From contig JAJYGS010000115.1 of assembly GCA_021785055.1 (NCBI GenBank), positions 1 through 6,933 of the forward strand: a DNA stretch of 6,933 nt, given 5' to 3'. Position 1 is the first letter of the stretch; each line of letters opens with the position of its first letter. The position numbers were made by a program, and so were the translations under genes. This document shows positions 1 to 5,414 of the stretch, in pieces. The DNA comes from Nitrospirota bacterium. Its GTDB lineage: Bacteria > Nitrospirota > JACRHJ01. The notes below the pieces were generated by a model. It saw nothing but the letters and a program-made list of their open reading frames with translations, searched no databases and was not told the origin of the DNA.

Positions 1-142
1 GCTCCTCCGGGAGAGGGGCAGGGGGTGAGGGTTCTTTTGCTCCTTGGGAGAGGGGCAGGGGGTGAGGGTTCTTTTGCTCCTTGGGAGAGGGGCAGGGGGT
101 GAGGGTTCTTTTGCTCCTTGGGAGAGGGGCAGGGGGTGAGGG
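1..142. repeat. Tandem array of ~37-bp G-rich repeats with G-quadruplex motifs
   Basis: Four head-to-tail copies: 1-38, 39-75, 76-112 and a 30-bp partial copy 113-142. Copies 2 and 3 look identical; copy 1 differs only near its start (CTCCTCCGGG instead of CTCCTTGGG). Each copy has a 30-bp G-rich core followed, except in the last, by TTCTTTT. Every core holds four G-runs (3, 4, 5 and 3 G) separated by loops AGA, CA and TGA, a textbook G-quadruplex pattern on the + strand (9-31, 46-68, 83-105, 120-142). A unit length of 37 is not a multiple of three, and no reading frame covers the array, so it is non-coding. Cores of this kind (CCCTCACCCC... on the other strand) are familiar as dispersed intergenic repeats in environmental bacterial genomes; I recall this from general knowledge, not from a search. 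The array may extend upstream of the window. Confidence 0.9.
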
Positions 143-156
143 CTTCCTTATTACCC

Positions 157-219
157 TCCCCACCCGCGGGGCCGGTCGACCGGCTGCGGGGGATGGTGGC
201 GCAAAGCGCCGGGTGGGGG
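157..219. repeat. Self-complementary intergenic element with nested hairpins
   Basis: An outer stem can form between 158-166 (CCCCACCCG) and 210-218 (CGGGTGGGG), nine uninterrupted pairs, with a possible wobble pair 157/219. Inside it lie a perfect 14-bp palindrome, GCCGGTCGACCGGC (171-184), and a tight hairpin GGCGC-AAA-GCGCC (198-210). The second hairpin and the outer stem compete for position 210. There is no coding potential. No U-run follows, so it is not a typical intrinsic terminator. The likely identity is a dispersed palindromic repeat of the REP/MITE type, lying between the G-rich array and the promoter; that identity is inference. Confidence 0.6.
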
Positions 220-227
220 TTAATGCA

Positions 228-253
228 CGGGCGCAATAAATGGCGCCCCTACA
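228..253. repeat. Short palindromic intergenic repeat (hairpin)
   Basis: GGGCGC (229-234) and GCGCCC (243-248) form a 6-bp stem around the A/T-rich loop AATAAATG (235-242), followed by CTACA. The combination of a GGGCGC...GCGCCCCTAC hairpin with an A/T loop resembles a widely scattered intergenic repeat, recalled from general knowledge and not searched. It contains an ATG at 240 in frame with the downstream exported protein, which creates a false 19-residue N-terminal extension of that gene. Confidence 0.55.
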
Positions 254-259
254 TTCCCC

Positions 260-288
260 TTGCCAAGCCGGTATCCTTGAAGTAAAAT
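260..288 (+). promoter_or_regulatory. Predicted sigma70-type promoter of the gene run
   Basis: TTGCCA at 260-265 (5/6 match to TTGACA) and TAAAAT at 283-288 (5/6 match to TATAAT) are separated by exactly 17 bp, the optimum for the housekeeping sigma factor. Transcription would begin about 7 nt after the -10 box, near 295-297, which is the start codon of the first gene. No Shine-Dalgarno sequence precedes that ATG, in keeping with a leaderless or nearly leaderless message. It is the only clear promoter-like pair I found before the gene run, and may drive all seven reading frames. Confidence 0.5.
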
Positions 289-296
289 ACGCGGTA

Positions 297-1346
297 ATGA
301 GGAAAATATTCTTTTTATCGTTTCTGTTTTTTATCCTGGCCCTGCCTTCCGCGGGTTTCTGCCAGAACCAGAAGCTCGCGATATTTCCTTTCGAGAACAA
401 CGGCCAGGCGAAGGACAGGGGCCTGTCCTCCGGCCTTCCGGTAATGTTCTTCACGAACCTCGCAAAGATGAATAACATCGACATCATGGACCCGCAGAGG
501 GTATCCGAGGCGATATACCGTCTGCCCCTGACAGGCGGCGCGCCGTCGGTGGAAGACTCCCTGAAGGCTGCAAAGAAGCTGGACGCGGCATACGCCGTTA
601 CGGGGGATTACGTCATATTCGGCGGGCGCTTCAGGATAGACGTCCGGGTATACGACGTAAAGACCGGCGCTATAAGGTTTATAGACAAGGCCCAGTCAAC
701 GGAAGACACCATGTTCGACGACGTGGACAAGCTCTCGGACAAGATAATCGCGGCCCTGGCGGGGGTTCTCCCGCCCGTTCCCGGAGTGATGCGGGTACGG
801 ACCGAACCGGAAGGCGCGACGCTTTACGTCGACGGCGACAAGGCCGGGACTACGCCGCTTTCCGTAAAGGACCTCAAGGCCGGGATGCACAGGATAAGGC
901 TTAACCTTTCGGGATACCAGGAATATAAGCAGAAGGTCGAGGTGGAGAAGGGGAAGACGGCGAAGGTCAACGTGAAGCTTGTCCGCCTTTACGGAGGCGT
1001 GCGGATATGGTGGAGCCAGCTCCCCAGCAGCGACATCGCCTTCGGCAATCGGACAATCTCCATTGGCCGTTTTCAGAACATATACCTTGCGTCGAAGTTC
1101 TGCCGGAACTTCCCGGCGGGCGATTATAAAGTCGCCGTGCGCATGCCGTACAAAGAGGAGTCCTCCTGGAATCCCACGCCGACCTGGAAGACCTATTCCT
1201 CGGACGTTGCCATAAGCCCCGGCGAGGTGACGGACATTTTTATAAATAACAACCTTTACTCGCCGGACATCCAGGTGGGCGCATGCGGCGGATGCGCCTC
1301 GGGCTGGGATTTTACGACAAAGATGTCGTGGTACGAGATGAAGTGA
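297..1346 (+). CDS. Exported TolB/CsgG-like protein with PEGA domain
   Basis: A 349-residue protein. The start at 297 is chosen because MRKIFFLSFLFFILALPSAG gives a clean signal peptide; an upstream in-frame ATG at 240 lies inside a repeat hairpin. Cleavage is probably near residue 22 (GFC/QNQ). The cysteine there does not sit in a convincing lipobox, so a soluble periplasmic or outer-membrane-associated protein is more likely than a lipoprotein. Residues 26-155 look like the N-terminal fold of TolB/CsgG/FlgO-type proteins (KLAIFPFENN, then a DPQRVSEA helix, then VTGDYVIFGGRFRIDVRVYD). Residues 164-229 are a PEGA domain (TEPEGATLYVDGDKAGTTP, then GMHRIRLNLSGY), a surface beta-sandwich. Residues 233-349 are an unrecognised beta-rich region with a CGGC motif (330-333). 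This is the first gene after the promoter, and its stop is 1 nt before recN. The envelope role is inferred from domains; the partner is unknown. Confidence 0.8.
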   Translation: MRKIFFLSFLFFILALPSAGFCQNQKLAIFPFENNGQAKDRGLSSGLPVMFFTNLAKMNNIDIMDPQRVSEAIYRLPLTGGAPSVEDSLKAAKKLDAAYAVTGDYVIFGGRFRIDVRVYDVKTGAIRFIDKAQSTEDTMFDDVDKLSDKIIAALAGVLPPVPGVMRVRTEPEGATLYVDGDKAGTTPLSVKDLKAGMHRIRLNLSGYQEYKQKVEVEKGKTAKVNVKLVRLYGGVRIWWSQLPSSDIAFGNRTISIGRFQNIYLASKFCRNFPAGDYKVAVRMPYKEESSWNPTPTWKTYSSDVAISPGEVTDIFINNNLYSPDIQVGACGGCASGWDFTTKMSWYEMK

Positions 1347-1347
1347 G

Positions 1348-3030
1348 ATGTTAAAAGTCCTCTCGCTCAGGAACTTCGCCATAATCGACAGGCTGGAAAT
1401 CTCCCTCTCGGGCGGTCTTACGTGCCTCACGGGCGAGACCGGGGCCGGGAAGTCCATCCTCGCGGACGCCGTCGGCGCGCTCCTCGGCGGGCCGGGCGGC
1501 CGGCAGCAGACTGGAAAACCCGGGGCCGAATCTGAACGAAGCGGCGAAGAGTCCGCAGTCGAGGGGATATTCGACGTCTCCGGCATGCCGGAGGTTATGG
1601 CGCTGCTTGAGGAAAAGGGGCTTCCGTCCGGGGACGAACTGGCCATAAGGAGGATAATATCCCCCAGGGGCCGCGCATACGTGAACGGCTCGCTCGCAAG
1701 CGTCTCCACGCTCCAGGAAATAGGCGAGCGCCTGGCGGACATACACGGCCAGCACGACCACCAGTCTCTCCTCAAGGCGGACAGGCAGCTTAAGCTCCTC
1801 GACGACTTCTGCACGGCGTCGGGGCTTTATTCGGCCTATATCGACAAATACCGGGAGCTTGCGGAACTGAAAAATAATTTGAGCGGCCTCGAAGCCGGAA
1901 GGCTGGAGCGCGGGCAGAGGCTCGACATGCTCCTGTTCCAGAGAGACGAAATCGACAAGGCTGCGCTTTCGGCCTCCGAAGAGGACGAGCTTAAATCCGA
2001 ACGCACGAGACTTATGCACGCGGACAGGCTCCGGGCGCTCTCCGGCGACGTCCTTGTATGGCTGAAGGACTCGGAATCCCCGGCGCTGGCTGCGGTGGGC
2101 GAGGCCAAAAAGGCGCTCCGGGAGATGCACGGTCTTGCCGGTTCCCTGGAGGAGACGCTGAAGCTCATAGAAGGCGCGGAGGTGTCCGTCAGTGAGGCAT
2201 GTTCCGCAGTGAGGGATTTCGAGCGTACGCTCGAAGCGGACCCGGAGAGGCTTTCCGTCGTCGAGGAGAGGCTCGACGTTATATCCAGGCTGAAAAAAAA
2301 ATATGGCGAAACCATCGAAGATGTCCTCGCATACCGGGAGGGCATCGAGGAGGAACTTCGGGTCTTGAGCGGCAGGGAGGAAGACCTTGGGAGCCTGAAG
2401 GCGAGGATATCCGAGGCCGAGGCCGCCCTGCTGGAACTTGGCCGGAAGCTCTCCGGGAAGCGAAAGGCGGGTGCCGGGGAATTCGGCGAGAGGGTGCGAA
2501 GTGAGCTTTCCGAGCTCGGCATGGAGAGGGCGCAGTTCAAGGTTGAGTTCTATCCGCAGGAAAGGCCGTCTCTGCACGGGATGGAAAAGGCGGAGTTCCT
2601 GTTCTCGGCAAATCCCGGCGAGGGGGTGAAGCCGCTTGCGAAGATCGCCTCCGGCGGAGAGCTCTCTCGCGTGATGCTCGCGCTCAAGGTAATACTGTCG
2701 GACGCGGATAACGTCCCTACGCTGATATTCGACGAGGTGGACGCCGGCATCGGCGGGAAGACCGCCGTCGCCGTCGGCAGGAAGCTTAAGGAGGCGGCCA
2801 TGAACCGGCAGGTGCTGGCGATAACGCATCTGCCGCAGATTGCGTCCCAGGCCGGGGAGCATTTCGTCGTGGAGAAGAATACGGACGGCAGGAGCACGAA
2901 GGTATCCATACGCAGGCTCAGGAAAGACGAGCGCGTGCGTGAGGTGGCCCGGATGCTCGGAGGCGACGAATCGAAGGCGGCTTCGGCCCATGCGGCGGAG
3001 CTTGTGAAAAGGGGAGGCGGTGTTGTCTGA
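1348..3030 (+). CDS. recN: DNA repair protein RecN
   Basis: 560 residues, full length for RecN, an SMC-like ATPase that acts on double-strand breaks in the cytoplasm. Head-domain motifs are all present: Walker A GETGAGKS (29-36), the RecN-typical HGQHDHQSLL (133-142), ABC signature SGGELSR (435-441), Walker B with the family signature IFDEVDAGIGG (460-470), and the switch histidine in ITHLPQIAS (H494). Between the half-heads, about residues 160-400 form the antiparallel coiled coil. The loop after Walker A (48-66, GPGGRQQTGKPGAESERSG) is longer and more Gly-rich than the usual RADxxLVRxG segment. An A9 run (2293-2301) codes for part of LKKKYG (residues 315-320). The ATG is 1 nt after the upstream stop and the end overlaps the ferredoxin gene, so the gene has no promoter space of its own. 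No LexA-like operator was recognised. Confidence 0.97.
   Translation: MLKVLSLRNFAIIDRLEISLSGGLTCLTGETGAGKSILADAVGALLGGPGGRQQTGKPGAESERSGEESAVEGIFDVSGMPEVMALLEEKGLPSGDELAIRRIISPRGRAYVNGSLASVSTLQEIGERLADIHGQHDHQSLLKADRQLKLLDDFCTASGLYSAYIDKYRELAELKNNLSGLEAGRLERGQRLDMLLFQRDEIDKAALSASEEDELKSERTRLMHADRLRALSGDVLVWLKDSESPALAAVGEAKKALREMHGLAGSLEETLKLIEGAEVSVSEACSAVRDFERTLEADPERLSVVEERLDVISRLKKKYGETIEDVLAYREGIEEELRVLSGREEDLGSLKARISEAEAALLELGRKLSGKRKAGAGEFGERVRSELSELGMERAQFKVEFYPQERPSLHGMEKAEFLFSANPGEGVKPLAKIASGGELSRVMLALKVILSDADNVPTLIFDEVDAGIGGKTAVAVGRKLKEAAMNRQVLAITHLPQIASQAGEHFVVEKNTDGRSTKVSIRRLRKDERVREVARMLGGDESKAASAHAAELVKRGGGVV
3013..3017 (+). promoter_or_regulatory. Shine-Dalgarno that decides the ferredoxin start
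   Basis: GGAGG inside the last codons of recN. It lies 5 nt before the TTG at 3023 but only 2 nt before the GTG at 3020. Normal spacing therefore favours TTG as the initiation codon of the ferredoxin gene, one codon downstream of the longest reading frame. Confidence 0.6.
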
Positions 3031-3226
3031 GGCTATAGTTGACAGGGAACTTTGCAAGGGCTGCCTTTTGTGCACGGCCATGTGCCCGAAAGGGCTTTTG
3101 GAGCGGGGCGGCGAGTACAACGGCTTCGGGTTTTACGCGGTTCTGGCCGTCCGGCAGGAGGAATGCACCGGCTGCGGGATGTGCTCGCTTATCTGCCCCG
3201 ACGGCGCTATCGAGGTTATAAAGTAA
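3023..3226 (+). CDS. korD: 2x[4Fe-4S] ferredoxin, KorD/VorD-like subunit of 2-oxoacid:ferredoxin oxidoreductase
   Basis: A 67-residue protein with two bacterial-type cluster motifs: C11-x2-C14-x2-C17-x3-C21-P and C48-x2-C51-x2-C54-x3-C58-P. Eight cysteines would bind two [4Fe-4S] clusters. The N-terminus (SEAIVDRELCKGC) and size match the small delta subunit that passes electrons from 2-oxoacid:ferredoxin oxidoreductases of the Kor/Vor type. The start is TTG at 3023 (GGAGG 5 nt upstream); GTG at 3020 would add one residue. It overlaps recN by 8 nt and shares one base with the next gene (TAATG), so translation is probably coupled on both sides. Its expected partner, vorB, lies one gene further on. 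It could instead be a general ferredoxin, but the nearby vorB makes the subunit role more likely. Confidence 0.88.
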   Translation: MSEAIVDRELCKGCLLCTAMCPKGLLERGGEYNGFGFYAVLAVRQEECTGCGMCSLICPDGAIEVIK

Positions 3227-4332
3227 TGCCTTCAAGGAAATATTCAAGTCTGCTGGTACTGCTTTTTCTTGCCGTGTTCCTTATGGGTGCAAGGCAGACG
3301 ATTATGGGCTTTCCGATAGGAAACGTCACGGAAATCGACAGGAAGGCCGGGATCGTGTGCGTGGACATCGGCAAAAAAGACGGCGTCCTGCCGGGCATGA
3401 CGTTTTTGATAGTCAACGAATCCGGCCAGGAGGTTACGAGGATTACGTCGAAGGAGATGTATTCCGACATGTTCTGGAGCGGGAAGCTCCCGCTTTACGA
3501 GCTGAACAAGATAACCGTCGGCATGCAGGCGCGGTGGCTCCTTACGCCGGAGATAGTCGCGCTTAACCGCGCCATGAAGGCGGGTTCAGGCGAGGCGTAC
3601 AAGGATTTCCTCGCGCGTTTCCCGAAGAGCCGGTTCATCGCCCCGCTCCTTAAGGAGATCCCGGAGAAGAAGCTGAAGGAGATAAACCCGGACTACTACG
3701 CCGCGTTCAAGACGTATACGAAGGATTCGTTCAGCGGGATAATAAAAAAATATCCCGGCACCGGGTTTGCCCAGGCCGCCGCCGACGAGATAAAGTCTAT
3801 AGACGACTACGAGAAGGAGCAGAAGAAAATAGAGGCCGAACGCGCGAAGCAGGCGGCGGCTGCCGAGGCGGAGGAAAAAAGGCAGGAGGCCATCGAGGAG
3901 AAAATCAAGGCGCAGCAGCAGATGGCCCAGGAGAAGGAGTATCTTGGGAAACTGCGGAACAATTCAGGCTCCCCGGTACGGTTCGTCTTCAAAAGCCCAT
4001 GCGAGATACCCGCGACCGTCGTCCCGGCCAATTCCTACATGGACGCAAGGAGCTATCCCGGCAGCTTCGAGTATAATGTCTACAGCGTAGGCGATACGTC
4101 CCTGACAAACCAGGCGGCCCCGGCGTGGCCTCAAAACCAGGCCGGACAGCCGGGCATGACGGACCAGTTTGGTCAGCCCGGCCAGGGCAATCAGACAGGC
4201 CAGCCGGGATTTCCCGGCGACAATGCGCCGGAGACGCAGCCGGTCGGCGGGACGCAGCCGAGCGGGCCGCAGCCGCTGAAGACCGGGACGGTCGACGTGC
4301 AATTCGATTTCTGGGAGGCTGATTATCCATGA
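3226..4332 (+). CDS. Exported protein of unknown function: FlgT_C-like barrel, TPR-like helices, coiled coil, GQPG linker
   Basis: 368 residues; no family recognised for the whole protein. The ATG at 3226 overlaps the ferredoxin stop by one base and begins a signal peptide or N-terminal membrane anchor (MPSRKYSSLLVLLFLAVFLM, 1-20). A longer frame opening at 3052 would run antisense-like through the ferredoxin frame and is not real. Residues about 29-105 (IGNVTEIDRKAG... DIGKKDGVLPGMTFLIV ... ITVGMQARW) resemble the small beta-barrel of FlgT C-terminal domains. Residues 108-190 hold two TPR-like pieces (FLARFPKSRF, IIKKYPGTGF). Residues 192-240 are a charged, Ala-rich coiled coil. Residues 245-290 and 352-368 look like strands of one beta module interrupted by a Gln/Pro/Gly linker (about 292-351) with three GQPG repeats (307, 316, 325). 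An envelope or periplasmic location is inferred. It splits the two oxidoreductase genes and overlaps vorB by 4 nt. Confidence 0.82.
   Translation: MPSRKYSSLLVLLFLAVFLMGARQTIMGFPIGNVTEIDRKAGIVCVDIGKKDGVLPGMTFLIVNESGQEVTRITSKEMYSDMFWSGKLPLYELNKITVGMQARWLLTPEIVALNRAMKAGSGEAYKDFLARFPKSRFIAPLLKEIPEKKLKEINPDYYAAFKTYTKDSFSGIIKKYPGTGFAQAAADEIKSIDDYEKEQKKIEAERAKQAAAAEAEEKRQEAIEEKIKAQQQMAQEKEYLGKLRNNSGSPVRFVFKSPCEIPATVVPANSYMDARSYPGSFEYNVYSVGDTSLTNQAAPAWPQNQAGQPGMTDQFGQPGQGNQTGQPGFPGDNAPETQPVGGTQPSGPQPLKTGTVDVQFDFWEADYP
4313..4318 (+). promoter_or_regulatory. Shine-Dalgarno for vorB
   Basis: GGGAGG, 10 nt before the vorB ATG at 4329 and inside the end of the upstream reading frame. It is one of the clearest ribosome binding sites in the run, which suggests vorB can be initiated on its own as well as by coupling through the ATGA overlap. 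Confidence 0.55.
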
Positions 4333-5414
4333 GCGTAAAGACCGTCCTGTTAAAGGGCAACGAGGCGCTGGCGGAAGGCTCCATCCAGGCCGGATGCCGG
4401 TTCTTTTTCGGCTATCCCATCACCCCGCAGAACGAGATACCGGAGTATATGTCGAGGAGGATGCAGGAGGTGGGCGGGGTGTTCCTGCAATCCGAGAGCG
4501 AGCTGGCGGCGATAAACATGGTCTTCGGGGCCTCCGCCTGCGGGGCGAGGGCGATGACGTCTTCTTCCTCGCCGGGCATAAGCCTGAAGCAGGAGGGCAT
4601 ATCCTTCCTCGCGGGCGCGCAGCTCCCGGCGGTTATCGTTAACGTCCAGAGAGGGGGGCCGGGGCTCGGCAATATCTCGGCGTCCCAGGCGGATTACTTC
4701 CAGGCCGTGAAGGGCGGCGGGCACGGGGATTACCATATGCTCGTCTATGCCCCTGCGAGCGTGCAGGAGGCCTACGACCTTGCGATAAAGGCGTTCGAGA
4801 AGGCGGACGAATACAGAAACCCCGTCATGATACTCGCGGACGGCGTCCTGGGGCAGATGATGGAGCCGGTGAAGCTTGGGGCGCCGAAGCTCAGGAAGTT
4901 CGACAAGCCCTGGGCGCTCACCGGGTGCGAAGGGCGGGAGCCGAACGTGGTGAAGTCTCTTTTTATGGGCGACGGCGAGCTTGAGAGGATGAACTACGTC
5001 CTGCACAGGAAATACCAGCGCATGAAGAGAGCCGAGACGATAGCCGAGGAATTCATGCTTGACGGCGCGGAACTTGTCGTTACGGCATACGGCACCGCCG
5101 CGAGGATAGCGAAGTCCGTGGTAAGGGAGATGAGAAACGCCGGAAAGAAGGTCGGGCTTATCAGACCGGTTACGCTTTTTCCGTTCCCGGAAAAGGCGTA
5201 CCGGGACGCCGCGCTCTTTGCGAAGAAATTCCTGACAATCGAGATGAACCTGGGGCAGATGGTGGAGGACGTGCGCCTGGCCGTAAACGGGAAGAGGCCG
5301 GTCGAGTTCTACGGCAGGCCGGGCGGCGGCGTCCCGACTCCGGGCGAGCTGTACAAGGTTATGGCGAAACACTATCCGGGGCGGGCGACCGCCCGCGGGC
5401 GGAAGAAGAATTGA
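4329..5414 (+). CDS. vorB: 2-oxoacid:ferredoxin oxidoreductase alpha subunit, VorB type
   Basis: 361 residues, close to the ~350 usual for VorB. The protein belongs to the family that converts a 2-oxoacid plus CoA to acyl-CoA and CO2 with reduction of ferredoxin; VorB is named for branched-chain 2-oxoacids (3-methyl-2-oxobutanoate). Family motifs seen: GCRFFFGYPITPQNEIPEYM (22-41), VFLQSESELAAINMVFGAS (51-69), MTSSSSPGISLKQEG (76-90) and VNVQRGGPGLGN (104-115); the C-terminal domain begins near residue 247 (AELVVTAYGTAARIA) and ends with GGGVPTPGEL (332-341). The last residues (GRATARGRKKN) are a basic tail of low conservation. TPP itself is bound mainly by the beta subunit, which is not in this window; neither is the gamma subunit. 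Substrate specificity (branched-chain versus 2-oxoglutarate) cannot be fixed from this subunit alone. Overlaps both neighbours by 4 nt. Confidence 0.93.
   Translation: MSVKTVLLKGNEALAEGSIQAGCRFFFGYPITPQNEIPEYMSRRMQEVGGVFLQSESELAAINMVFGASACGARAMTSSSSPGISLKQEGISFLAGAQLPAVIVNVQRGGPGLGNISASQADYFQAVKGGGHGDYHMLVYAPASVQEAYDLAIKAFEKADEYRNPVMILADGVLGQMMEPVKLGAPKLRKFDKPWALTGCEGREPNVVKSLFMGDGELERMNYVLHRKYQRMKRAETIAEEFMLDGAELVVTAYGTAARIAKSVVREMRNAGKKVGLIRPVTLFPFPEKAYRDAALFAKKFLTIEMNLGQMVEDVRLAVNGKRPVEFYGRPGGGVPTPGELYKVMAKHYPGRATARGRKKN
5381..5396 (+). other. GC-rich hairpin at the vorB 3' end, before a TTG start
   Basis: GCGGGCG (5381-5387) and CGCCCGC (5390-5396) pair perfectly over 7 bp, or over 6 bp with a GACC tetraloop. 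It codes for the variable vorB tail (around GRATARG) and ends 4 nt before the weak Shine-Dalgarno GGAAG (5401-5405) of the next gene. It has no U-run, so it is not an intrinsic terminator. It could tune translation of the downstream TTG-initiated gene. Confidence 0.4.

Noticed and set aside
1..142. A CRISPR array
   Set aside because: The copies are contiguous with only an invariant TTCTTTT between cores; there are no unique spacers and no cas genes nearby.
157..219. An intrinsic terminator of an upstream gene
   Set aside because: The stems are strong but no U-rich tract follows in either direction, and nothing upstream in the window is coding.
297..365. A lipoprotein signal in the TolB/PEGA protein
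   Set aside because: A cysteine occurs near the cleavage region (residue 22), but the preceding AGF does not fit a lipobox; signal peptidase I cleavage is the simpler reading.
696..1814. A 372-codon open frame on the minus strand
   Set aside because: It spans the end of the PEGA gene and the start of recN on the opposite strand; low-complexity Ser/Arg/Pro composition and no domain.
1351..3120. A 589-codon open frame on the minus strand
   Set aside because: It lies wholly opposite recN, which has every family motif. The translation has no recognisable domain and is Arg/Leu/Pro-rich, as expected from the complement of a GC-rich gene.
3052..3225. A 58-residue N-terminal extension of the unknown exported protein
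   Set aside because: It overlaps the ferredoxin in another frame and would place the signal peptide inside the protein. The ATG at 3226 directly precedes the signal peptide and forms a TAATG junction.
4350..5372. A 340-codon open frame on the minus strand
   Set aside because: It mirrors vorB, whose conserved motifs run the whole length of the + strand. No domain is seen in the minus-strand translation.
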